Below are positions 1 through 11,200 of a DNA stretch of 64,000 nucleotides, in pieces. Numbering within the stretch: the first letter of the stretch is position 1; the number at the start of each line of letters is the position of its first letter. Made by a program: the position numbers and the translations under genes. The stretch spans positions 306,414-370,413 of the forward strand of contig CADCXC010000006.1 of the NCBI GenBank assembly GCA_902806595.1, read 5' to 3'. The stretch is from Pyrenopolyporus hunteri (taxonomy: Eukaryota > Ascomycota > Sordariomycetes > Xylariales > Hypoxylaceae). Below the pieces are notes generated by a model. It saw only the letters and a list, made by a program, of their open reading frames with translations, was not told the DNA's origin and made no database searches.

Positions 1-998
1 AGTAGTCCAGTAGGGCCTCCTAGCCTTGAGTGTCAGCTCTCTATTCTATCTCGAGGTTCAGGTTTGACGACCAACCCCCTATGATTGCCAGGTCAACACT
101 CTCCTCAGATTCAGCTATTCGATCATCCCGAGCCATGGTTTGCTGGGGCGGGATGACTTTCCTCAAATTATTCTGCAGAAGCCCTTCAGAAATTACAACG
201 GAACACGAAATCAAGCGTGTCTCTAAAGTACAAGAGGGCTAAATTCTCATTACAAATTATATTCAAACTCGCTCGGCGAATTTCTCCCGGGCCAAGTTTC
301 AATCTTCCGTTAGAGCCCCAGGTTTTGGCCTCCGGGGTAGTCATGGGTGGTGTGGTGGGCTCACTGATGGCACTGTTCGCATCCAAAACCCTGACTCAAT
401 ATGATCTCCTGTGACCCCGGAACTCGGTATAGCCGCTGCAATTCCGGCAGAATTTGCGACTGCATGGAAATAATACGACATGGAATTACTTCATTCCCCA
501 GGTTTCGATTTATTAAACATCCGCTTTAGGAAGAAAGACGTGCTGCTCTGGTCTAGGAACAGCTTCACGAAGTACGGTCTCGGCCTACGGCATACGACTT
601 GTGCATGTGATGGCGTGGGTACCTTTATGGGCAACGCGCAAGCAGAGCGTTGAGCAACACTATATCGAAGCAGACCCTTTTGGATACTTGGTCGCTTTAG
701 CCATGATGCCGGAAACACGCACTATAGAAGTGTAGCGGCTATTGGTCTGGTATAAAGCTTGATTCGTTAATATGCAACGTGGCGATGTCGCCAAGTCGGC
801 TCATTCTCTATTAGACATGCTATTTGAATAAAGGGCTCGCAGTATCGCCACTGATAGCAGTCAGCGACCCCAAGGTTAAGCTCCAAGGTACCATATGTAT
901 CATGCAAAGGGTCTGATTATCCTGCAGAGGCACGCTCGAGTTCATAGGTTTGGCCATACCTACCAACTATCAATGTGCTGCGGAATCCTACTCACAAT
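1..998. other. Left-edge intergenic region
   Basis: I see no convincing gene here. Short open frames occur on both strands (for example minus-strand 491-718), but none shows a family motif or a clean exon structure. The last part is the promoter and leader of the isocyanide synthase gene. An out-of-frame ATG lies at 973, before the chosen start at 999. The end of an off-window gene could lie in the first 400 bases, but nothing supports a call. Confidence 0.4.
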
Positions 999-3246
999 AT
1001 GCCGTCCATCTTGAATCTCGACACTGCCGATGACTTGGCATTTCCAACGGCCCTGACCGAGACGCTGGGAAGTATAGACGCCTCTCACCTCGAAACAGCC
1101 TCACGTATCTTAAACGTCGTGTCGAGATATAAGCTTGCAAATGATGCATTCTTGGCGAAGACCCACGATGGAGTCAACTTCCTGGCTCAGATTCGCTCTA
1201 GAGTTGCGGCCGGCGAGGCCATCCTCATGTGCCTTCCAGCGTTTCCTTTTAAGTCGCCCAACACGAGCACGAAGGTTCTTGGTCGTCTCCCTGACAAAGC
1301 TGAGGAGTTCGCGCTTGCACACCTTAATGGCTTATGCGCGGCAATAGCAGACATCTATCCCCCAGGGGCAAACTTGATGATTGTCTCAGACGGGCTTGTA
1401 TACAACGGTACTCGTCCCTTAACTCATATACCTATTTTATGGTATTAACGAAAAGGAGACCTCCTAGGGGTACCTGATAAGGATGTGTGGGCATACGGAG
1501 AAGCTCTTCGAGCATTAAGAGCAAGAAAGGGTTTTCAACATATCGAATTTTGCCGTCTCAAAGACATTGTACAGGTCGACGTGCCTAACGAGTTAGACGA
1601 AATAAGATGTAAGCAAAGCTCTACTTATCCGCAATCGGTAAATTAATACCCGCATCGAGAGACGGTTTATTCGAAACTTGCTCAGCACACCTAGGTGTAT
1701 ACTAACCTCGACGGCTCGCAGACGTTGCTAATGCCACCAATTTCCGCCACGCCCTCCTACAACAATTTAGCAGGCCTGGATACGACGTCTCGCTTAGAAT
1801 ATCAGAGGACGAGGACACCTGCCTAACATATAGGGGGTACATCAAGTTCTTAGAAACGGATCTTCAGAACGTCTATCCGATAGGTGAGGGCCGTAGTAAG
1901 TCGAAGTACAAAAGGGGCGTCGAATATATTGCGAAGCAGATGCTTACCAGGGGAGACGTACGTACCTGTACTCCTTTATCACAACTCTGGCGTATACGCT
2001 TTATCATCCTTAAGAAGAAAATGAAGTAGAGCAGCTAAACATTAAGTACAGGCGTTTGCCCGAGCTGTGCGTGAGAGGTTTCCAGATCGATTAAGGCTCT
2101 CGATCCATGCCTCAACTGGAGAGAGCAAGCTTTCCGTCAATCTGCTGCCCACAGACACATCATTCACTACCCCTTGGCACTGCAGCATCGCATTCCGGCT
2201 AGACGGTACCATCATCACGGGTCACCGATCACAATTCGACGGCGCCGATAACTTCGAGCTCGTCTATGAAAACAACCTCCCCAGCTACTTCAGGGAAAAG
2301 AGCGACCTGCTTTCATGGGCCGTCGAAAAGGGGGGCGTAACCTCCGAGCCTCTGTATCCCGCGGGCTTCCTGATCCGACCGGCGGCTGGTCGAGGCGCCC
2401 TGTCGATAAGGGACGTGGACGGCACCAAGGTTCGTGCCCTATCACAGCTCAACTCCCCTGTCGTTCTGCGCGGTTTCGCGCAAACCGTAAACAGGGACCT
2501 ATTCGTGGAGAAAGCGGGGGATCTCGGCGCACCCACGGGATGGAAGTTCGGTCTCGTCCTCGAGGTGAGGGACCGCGGGGCCGATACGCGGGGTTTGAAC
2601 AACGTCTTGTCGGCCGAGTGGATGCCGTTCCATTACGATGGGCTATTCAAGACAGAGAAGAGGGTGCGGGATGACGGAAGCGAGGAGTTAGTCTCTACGC
2701 CGCCGGGGTAGGTTACCGCCGCTTTCGCCCCTACGTATCCCCCATCGAACGCTAAACCAGCCATCCAGATTCCAGTTCTTTACTGCCGTGACGGAGTCGC
2801 CCAAGGACACCGGCTTCACACTCTTCTCGTCATCGACCCTGCTATTCAAATATCTCCCTCCGCACCTACCCCTCTCTTCCCTCCGGCCCTTGACGTGGAC
2901 CGTATCCACGTCGTCCTTCAACTCGACTGTCATCCATGGGCTGCCCTTGGTCGTCGAGCACCCGATCACAAAGCGTCCATGCCTGCGTTTCCACGAACCG
3001 TGGCCGCAGTCCAAGACGCGGTTCGAGGCCACGCACGTCACGATCGAGAACGCGGCTGCTCACGGCGTCGACGACGCGGGCGTCCGCGACACGCTGGTGA
3101 GCTTGCTACATGACCGCCGCATCGCGTACTACCACGCCTGGGAGAAGGGTGACCTGCTGGTGAATGATAACGTCTTGTCCATGCACACGCGAAGCGATTT
3201 CACGGCGGGGTGCGACCGCGAGCTTTGGAGGATAAACTTTGATTGA
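999..3246 (+). CDS. Isocyanide synthase (DIT1/PvcA family) fused to a TauD-type Fe(II)/2-oxoglutarate dioxygenase
   Basis: Five exons: 999-1407, 1456-1608, 1722-1957, 2052-2707, 2769-3246 (643 aa). All four introns are GT-AG and keep frame; intron 2 has a TACTAAC branch point. The N-terminal half is an isocyanide synthase: AFPFKSPN near residue 81, YPPGA near 120, SDGLVYNGDLLGVPDKD near 130 and, in exon 4, a stretch ending LLPTDTSFTTPWHC. In this family (PvcA/IsnA, yeast Dit1, fungal xanthocillin-type enzymes) the enzyme turns an amino-acid amine into an isonitrile. The C-terminal half is a dioxygenase with iron ligands H460 and D462 (MPFHYDG) and distal H624 (SMHTRSDF), followed by DRELWRI. 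Both catalytic halves look intact. ATG 999 is the first in-frame ATG and precedes the conserved region. The fused layout is known from fungi; substrate and product cannot be told. A C2H2 regulator candidate lies downstream. Confidence 0.9.
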
Positions 3247-5933
3247 TGAAGGACTGCGAGATTTGTCCGGTACAGGATTACCAAACTTCGTGTAAATTTG
3301 GCTAGTGTTTTCGCGGCTTTACTTTCCGTAGATATGCCCCAGCGACCCAGGCTGGGGCGCCATTAAGTAGGGACCTTTATACCTGGGTAGGTAGGTATTC
3401 CAGGGGGTTGATGTGGTGAGGGCTGTATGTCGGGCACATATAGCTTAACTGATAATAAGCCAACTATAGTTACTTCGTTCATCATACACTGAAAATAGAA
3501 GCTATCAAGGTTAGCTTTTAGGCTGAAAGACTTGATAAGCAGTCCGCTTAAACTAACCATATGGGTTTCTATAAACAAACCCGCCGAGGCCCAAGGCTTC
3601 CTATTCTCTCCCTTTTTGAGGAACTACTATTAGATGGGACGCCAACAAGCACCATCTAGGTAGAATGAGAGCGTATTTGCGCTTACTAAGGACGGTTTCA
3701 CATCTATGTCTTTGACATGAGTTGAATCACTATTCGCGGTATGAGTATGCTCGGGCTGGACGCTAGTATAATAGCTTTTTCATCCAATTCCCATCCATCC
3801 GCACATCGACAAGGTAGAGGAACCGGAGTTTAGCATTGCCCGACGCAGTTCATCCCGTTTGTGCGTTGTCCAGAGCCATTTTACTTAGTAACCGCCGGCC
3901 CTTCTAATCTTACTCCGGTTTCGACAATAGGGCAGATTTGTCAGGGCTGGAAATGAGGTGGTGAATGATATAGATCAGATGTGCTAATAGAGTTATTTCG
4001 ATCTGGCGTGATGCAATATAGTGATCTGAATATCTGAGGCTTTAAGATTAGAGATTAGAGGCTGAGCAAAAGGTGAAACGGCGTTGGCAAAAGTGGTGCG
4101 TAGTAAGGTGTCCAGACGTAAGGTCTGTAGATATCTAAGACGTCCGGGTCGATAGGAAATTAAAGGAGAGTATTCGATTTTCACATCATCCCTAATTATT
4201 TTGTAACGTTATGTTGATGGAATCGCCACGAGACTGAGGGTTTTTGGGATTATCTTGCCCTTGTAATTGGATCGTTACTTTTAATTCAATGCTCGGGGCC
4301 TAGTTTACACCTATATCCATCGAAATGCATGCGTCGAATTAACTTGCGCCGTTGGAGCACGCATATCTAGATGACTTTCCTGCTTCACACTTCGTTCAAC
4401 CTATGTACGGTAAGTTCCGTTGGGTGCTGCTAGGAATTTTTTTTTTTTTTTTTTTTTTTTTTTCATTTCTATTCATAGATAACTTCAAACACGAACGATG
4501 GGAAACGCCGGGAGACGCTGGGAAACGTTGCTATTAAGTAGCAAATCGCCGTGGAATTGGTCTGATGTTAGGATGTTGCCAATAATAGTGCTAGGACCCA
4601 GATATTATCATGATGAAATATCGTCTACACGTGGCGGGGGCAGTGGGTAGCAAGAGGTAAGTGGCTCCTATTCTAGATGGTCCAGGCCGGCTGTCTGGTA
4701 ACGTCAGCGCCGTCTGACCAGGAGCTAACCCAAGTAGCGAGTTGGGCGAGCGCGCCGGGTCTATTTCTACACACGTAAGTGGACCATAGTATTGTACATA
4801 GCGAGAGCTAGGTCTACGGTGGTGTTATGTCTGTGTGTACGATATGTACCTAGGAATGTGTATCTAGGTAAGGTATGTCCGTAGTTTGGGCAAAGCCAGG
4901 GACATGGTTTGCGGATCGACGGACGGATCTATGTAATCAACGTTGCATCTCCAGGAAGTGCCCGACTTGACTTACACGTACCTTACATGCATCGGCCAGC
5001 TAAGCGTAGGTATGTAGCACGTATTCCTCCTATATACGCTCGTGGGTAGGGTAGGCGGTCGAGAATATGCTGCATCTTCTCGCCCTCGTCGCATAAAATC
5101 CCATCCTGGATGCTTCATGATGAGAGATGAGAGAGATTCGCGGGCGACCTTTAATTAAGAAGATGAAGCTGACGTTTTATCTAGCGGGCTGTTTCTTAAA
5201 GAAGACTTCGTCGTGATAAATCCGGCCGCGACGAGGGAACAAGGCCCAAAGTATGAGCCACGAGCCAATCAGGCGTACAGAGTGCCCGGCAATCTTGAAA
5301 CAGATTTTCTGCATGGCTCTTCGCCAAGACTAGAAGCCCTAGGCTGATCATGGATCGCCAATGGGTCCACGATTGATCCGACTTGATCCAATCCTCGTCC
5401 CTCGCTTGCCCTCGCTCCCAATTCCCTCCCCCATTGGCGGCTTCATCCCACCATCGCGCGTGTTTCGAAACAATGAGGAGGCGGACTGGCATCGACTGGT
5501 TTCAGGTTGATCCGACCGTCGAATGGCCTCCAGTCCCTTTTCCTGAAAGCCGCATTCGCTCTACTGGGCTGCCCCGGCGGAGTAACAGGGCTCGTTCGAT
5601 TGATGAACCGATGGCTGTAGGGCTCTTCCCCAATAAGCGGCCAGAGTGGGAGGATGATGCCCGGGACCGCGGGCCACGACTATTACGGAACAGACTGGGG
5701 CGCTTGTCTTGGGGGCAATATATCACAGAACGGTAGCCGAATCCGCGCGGATGCAACCTCTGGTCTGCCCAACGTAAACCTCGACTTGTTATTTCTTCAA
5801 AACCACCATTTTCCCTTTCGATCTGGACCCGAACCACTCGTCCCTTCTTTCGCGATACCGTCTGCTACCGTGGACTTCGCCGAAAACATCCACGCCGTCG
5901 CCAATTAAATTTTAGAGGCGGTCTAACAGTCCA
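3247..5933. other. Intergenic region and leader of the C2H2 gene
   Basis: No gene is supported between the isocyanide synthase stop and about 5380. The stretch holds a 27-base T run (4437-4463) and scattered ACCTAGG-like words (3378-3400, 4846-4873). From about 5390 a CT-rich tract typical of fungal promoters or leaders begins. Two overlapping open frames (5383-5736 and 5654-5908) precede the C2H2 start. The second may be a real 5' exon: a donor after 5773 (GTAAAC) and an acceptor ending at 5915 (TTTTAG) would splice it in frame onto the chosen start region and add 46 residues. Confidence 0.5.
4437..4463. repeat. Poly-T tract (27 bases)
   Basis: An uninterrupted run of T in the intergenic region. 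No retroelement is visible next to it, so it is called only a homopolymer. Confidence 0.9.
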
Positions 5934-6068
5934 ATGGACCATCCATCGAGGGTTCTAGCGCAGGCGCGAGAGCATCTCGAGGCTCTGAAGCAATCCGGTC
6001 TTAGCCGCGACGAATTGCTTGCCTTGCTTGAGGAGAATTCGCAGCAGCCACAACAGCAACAACAACAA

Positions 6069-6107
<39 letters not shown>

Positions 6108-7535
6108 CAGCAGACTATGGTAGCGGAATGTATGAGATGTCTCCTGGAACCGCCCACAAATCTTCCAAATCGCTAATTCGTGACCATAGCCTCAGCTATC
6201 CCGAACTTCAGCTACAGAGACATCAATTCCTATACCCAACAACCCCCTAGACAACGAGCGTCCATCTCATCATCTAGATCCAGCTGCTCGAGTCGCGATA
6301 GCGTTTTCTCGTCTACCTCCGCGCGAAGTTCCGTATCGTCGGCGACGGCCCCGACGATAGAAGCGAAATTCTGGTGCACGTCCTGCGACAAGACGTTTAA
6401 GAGGAAGTTTGACTGGAAGCGACACGAAGAGGAATTCCACGAGCGGTCGCGGAAATATCCCTGCCCGAACTGCAACCAGAGCTTCTGGGGCCCCAACACG
6501 TTCAACCAGCACCACAAGTCAGCGCACGGCTGCAAGACTTGCCCGCACGCCGATTCCGTCGTCAAGCATCTGCGGAAGAGGAGGGCCTGGGGCTGTGGCT
6601 TCTGCGCTGCGATGCACGGCAAATTCGAAAAACACATCGACCACGTCGCCGCGCATTTCGAATCGGGGAGCACGAAGGCGGATTGGTGGCATTCGAACGT
6701 TATCTATGGTTTACTACACCAGCATCTCATCCACGAAGCGTGGAAGGCGTTGATCGCGAGGAAACAGAGCGAGTTCAACGGCCATCAACCCATGTTTAGC
6801 TGGAGTCCCGAGTCGACGGGACGGGCTCAAGGGTTCGTAGAGAATGAGAATCCCGGCCAGCTGCAAGATTTGCTGGAGTTTTTCGACGGCACCAAGCAAT
6901 CCGCCGAGAGCATCGTAGAAATGGCGTACACCTGCGTCCACGTCGTATTTCGGCCAAGGTCGGGGCCATCCTCTCAAGCTACACCCCAATCGCCCCAGGG
7001 TACGCCGTCTCCCGCCGGCGTGTCCAAGCACGTTTCCGTCTTCCCCAGGTCTCCGTCCGTCCCACGACGCTCGGCGTCCACGTCTGCGTTACCGGGGGTA
7101 AACCGGCATGGCAGACGAACACCATCGGCCGACTCGAGCCACTCCAGCATGTCCGCCCAAGCACCGAATCTGAGTCTGACAATACCGATGGCACCTAACA
7201 GCCAACAACAGCAACAACAACCCATGCTCCACGCATACCAAGGCTTCTCCATGCAGCCCACTCAGCAGCAGAGATTTATGTCGCCCATTACCACCGACAA
7301 GGCGTTGCCGCCAGAACCGCTAGCACCAACTCCAACATCGCCGATGAATCTCGACTTTCCCATGTTCAACAACGATGGAGGGCTACTACCACCGCTCGAC
7401 CTATCGCAGGACGACTGGCACGGTTTCGCCAGTACCCTGATCGAAGAAGAGGAGCCGCCGCATCCCCTAACTACGAACGACTTCCCCATGACCTGGAACG
7501 ATCTAGGGCAATTCCCGACGAACCCTCAGCGATGA
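5934..7535 (+). CDS. C2H2 zinc-finger transcription factor with polyglutamine tract
   Basis: Two exons, 5934-6129 and 6190-7535 (513 aa). The 60-bp intron (donor GTATGA, acceptor CATAG) removes the stop at 6174-6176 and keeps frame. Order: a helical N-terminus (VLAQAREHLEALKQSG, then LSRDELLALLEEN), 21 glutamines (residues 40-60), a Ser-rich stretch, one classical finger starting WCTSCDKTF (C128) and a second starting PCPNCNQSF (C157). A Cys/His-rich segment (CKTC, CGFC, then spaced His) may be a third, atypical finger. The tail is rich in Pro, Ser and Gln with acidic, aromatic patches (EEEEPP, DDWHGF), as in activation domains. It is most likely a nuclear DNA-binding regulator; targets are unknown. 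An upstream in-frame exon (5654-5773) is possible, giving about 559 aa. It sits 2.7 kb after the isocyanide synthase on the same strand. The family call is firm; the N-terminus is less so. Confidence 0.85.
6051..6113 (+). repeat. CAA/CAG polyglutamine repeat
   Basis: Twenty-one consecutive Gln codons, mixed CAA and CAG, inside exon 1 of the C2H2 gene. The mixed codons suggest moderate length stability; the tract is probably polymorphic between strains (inference). Confidence 0.95.
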
Positions 7536-7924
7536 CGGCGACTGGGACGCGGGGGAAAAGGATCTGGGTTCGGGGAGCGAACCGTGTATTATGTACATTC
7601 GGTATTATGCCCGAGCCATGGATCTCGGCTGGAACGCATAATGTAATGAATTCGACGACAGATGGACGGCTGCATTATATTTGTTTTGGATTGTGGAAAT
7701 TCCCACAGTAAAAAAATTCTTGTATTTATATCAGTTTTATTCCGGGCGGCGGTGCCTTGCGAGATTTCTAAGATTCTTTTTCATTTTAAACCGACATAAG
7801 AAACATTTATAACTACCTAGGTAAATATCGAGGATTTGCGACCATAGTTCATGCGCCCCTGGTGGTCGTCCATGTTCCGTCCCATGAGAAGTTCGTAACG
7901 TCATCGCGACTTCATAGTTCCATG
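7536..7924. other. 3' flank of the C2H2 gene up to the retrotransposon target site
   Basis: Ordinary base composition, no gene. It contains the palindrome ACCTAGGT (7815-7822). The composition stays normal up to the LTR boundary, so the mutation of the neighbouring element has not leaked into this flank. Confidence 0.7.
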
Positions 7925-7929
7925 TATTT
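7925..7929. repeat. Target-site duplication TATTT, left copy
   Basis: TATTT directly precedes the 5' LTR, and the same five bases follow the 3' LTR at 15709-15713. Five base pairs is the usual duplication size for LTR retrotransposons. Confidence 0.8.
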
Positions 7930-8223
7930 TGTCATACGTGCCAAGGCCCTATACGAGAATGATGCAGGCCTTGGGCAGTAAGGGATAGCTGTAGACTGTT
8001 TATTAGTAAAGGAAATGGCTTGATAACCTTTGTAATATATGTATTTATAACTAATAAATTTATCGGGCGGTTAAGGCGTTTCCGATATCGATTTAGATTA
8101 ATTTTTTATATTTAAAAGTTTTTATTTTTATTAAAAAAAGGGAGATTATGATTTTTAAGATTAAGAAAAATTATTAGATAAATTTGATATTATTTAAATT
8201 TTTTATTAAAAGTTTTTATTATA
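7930..8223 (+). repeat. 5' LTR of the Gypsy element
   Basis: 294 bp. The outer part (to about 8095) keeps a near-normal base composition, while the inner part is AT-converted. It therefore preserves much of the pre-mutation LTR sequence that the 3' LTR has lost. Confidence 0.9.
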
Positions 8224-11200
8224 AAATAATTTTTTTTTTTAAAAGAATATATTTTCGAATGTAATACGTGTTTAACGGAATTATTTTTATTTATTATATT
8301 TTATTAATATTTTAAATTAATAATTTATAACGATTTTTATTTTTTCGATTTTAAATAATTTTTAAGATATATTATAATTATTATTATTTATTTTTTTAAC
8401 GAAACGACGTATTTATATCGAAATTATAATAATAATTATTTCGTAAAAAGTTTCGTTAAAATAAAAAATTTCGAATAAAAAATCGGTTATTTTTTTAAAC
8501 GATTTTTATTTTATTATTTATAAATTTATATCGTTATTTACGGATATTTTTATTATATAATTTTAAATAAATTTCGAAAAAATTATAATAAATTATTTCG
8601 AAGAAAAAGTATTTTTTTTACGAGAATTTATATATTTATTCGAATAATTCGACGTTTAAATTAAGTTAATAATTTTTCTTCGATTTTTATAATATTTTTA
8701 TAAATTTTATATTTATAATTATCGAAAGACGAAATTTTTAATACGTTTTAATATTTTCGAATTTTTTTTTTTTTAATTTATTATTATAAGGGAATTTTAT
8801 ATATACGGAAGTTAATTTTTTATATTATATTATTTTTAAAGTTATAATTTAATAATAAAAAAAGTTTCGAAAATTAAAATTATCGATATAATAATTTTAA
8901 ATTTATTCGAATAATTCGTTTATTTATATAATTAAATAAATGAAATTTATAATATTTTAAAAAATTTTATTATTTTAGTAAATAATTAATATCGTAAAAA
9001 TTAATAATAATTAATAAATTATTATTAATATTTTTAAGAAATTTACGAAGTAATTATTATAATATAAAAAATAAACGTAAAAATTACGAAATAATAAATT
9101 ATTAAATTTTAACGATAAATAATCGAAAATAATTAAATATTTTTAAAAGAAATATAAATTACGATTATTAAATTTATTAAATAATAATAAATTAAAAAAA
9201 AAACGATTATAAAATTATAAGTTTAAATTAAACGGTAAAAAAATTATTTTATTTAATTTTAATAAAGTTAAATTTTATAAATAATTATATAAAATCGTTT
9301 CGATTTTTAAATTAAAAAAAAAAGTTTATAAATTAATTAACTTTTAATTAAAAAATACGTAAATTTTTAATAATTCGACGAAAAAGTTTATTAATAAATG
9401 GAAGAATTTAAAGTATTTATTATTTAAATTATTATTAAATTTATTATTAAATAGGTTAAAAATTAATTTTTAGACGTAAATTTGGTAATTAAAAATATGG
9501 GAAAGAAAGTCGTTATCGAATTTTTTTTTAAAGGTTTTAAAGTTATTAATTTACGATTTTTACGTATTTTTTTTTTATTTAAAATTTATTATTTAAGTAT
9601 TTTAATTTTGAAGTATATTATATATTTTTTAAGTAAATTATTAAGATTTTAAAAAAATTATTATAAATTAATTTAATGATAATACGTGTTAAAAAAAATT
9701 AAAAAATCGAAATATATTAATACGAGTAAATTTTAATTAAAATCGATTTTATAATATTTAAAAGAAATAAAAACGCGTTTTTTAGGGGGAATAGAATAAT
9801 TTTAAAAAATTTCGAAGATTTAGATAAAAACGATAACGAAAAAAATTTTAAAAGCTTTTTTAAAAGGTTATTACAAAGATTTTTATCTTTAAATTTTAAT
9901 AATTTAAAAAGGTTTTTACGTTAAAATTTCGAAGGAAAAAAAAATTTAAAATTATTTTAATTTTTTTCGAAATATTTATTAATTTTCGTTATTACGATTA
10001 TTTTAATTTATTTTAATAAATTTATTATTTATAATAGTAAAAATTTATTAAAATTTAAATTATAATAGATAAAAATAAAATTTTATTTAAAAATTTATAT
10101 CGAAAATTTTATTAATAATATTATACGTATTAATTAAATAAAATCGTTATTAATAAATAAAGTTTAATAATAATATTAATAACGATTTATTTTAATTAAA
10201 TATATGTATTTATAAAACGTATAATTTATTTATAAAAAAATTATATATTTAAAATTTAAAAATTCGTCGAAAAAATATCGTAATATTTAAATTATAAAAA
10301 CTTTTAAATATAAAAAAAATGTTTTAACGTATTTAATTAAATTTATAAATTTTAATAACGTAGTAAATTAATTTAATGTTATTTATTAAATTTTAATTAT
10401 TTAAATTTTATTAAATAAAATTATTAAATTAATATATTTTTAATTCGAAAAATTTTTCGAAAATAATATAAATTTTATTAACGTTATCGAAAAAATCGAA
10501 TACGTATACGAAAATATAATAATAAATTTAAAATTTTTAATAAAAAATAAATTTATTTCGATATAAAAATATTCGAAATTAGGTTATTACTTTTATAAAA
10601 AAAAAATATATTTTAATTTAAACTTCGATCGATTTTTAAAAACGTAAAATTATTTTAAAAACGATAATAGGTTTAAATTAAAATTTAAAAATAAAAAATA
10701 AATTATTAATCGAGATACGTTAAAAAAAATAAATTAAATCGTTATTAATAAATAACGAAAAAATAACGTAATTTATTAACGTTATAATAAAAGTAATTAT
10801 TAAACTTTTATTTATTTCGTTAAAAAAAATATCGATAGTAAAAATTTATTAATATTTTTTAAGAAAATTTCCGCCGTAAAAAAAACCCGTACGAAAAAAA
10901 AAATACTTTTTTCGCCGACCGCGAAAAAGGTTAAAATAATTACGGTTTTAATAAACATTTAAAAACTTTAAATTTTCGAAATTAATAAATTCGACTTAAA
11001 TTTTTAATAAGTTTTAACGTTATATTATGTCGGATTTTAAAGTTAGATTTAAATGTTTTAGTTTATATTTATACGATAAAACGATAAAAAAATATAGATA
11101 ATAAATCGCGAAAAAAATATATTTTCGAATTAAAATTCGATTTTAAGTTTTTTATAATTATAATTTTTATATATAATAATAAAAAATATAAAATTATAAT

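Noticed and set aside
491..718. 75-codon minus-strand open frame near the left edge
   Set aside because: No motif, no ATG-supported exon chain, and alternative frames are broken.
720..998. Search for a copper-responsive promoter element upstream of the isocyanide synthase
   Set aside because: No convincing TTTGCTCA-type site was seen. A computed scan would be needed.
6230..6753. Long open frames on the minus strand and other plus frames across the C2H2 gene
   Set aside because: Shadows of the zinc-finger coding frame, which alone carries the C-x2-C and H motifs.
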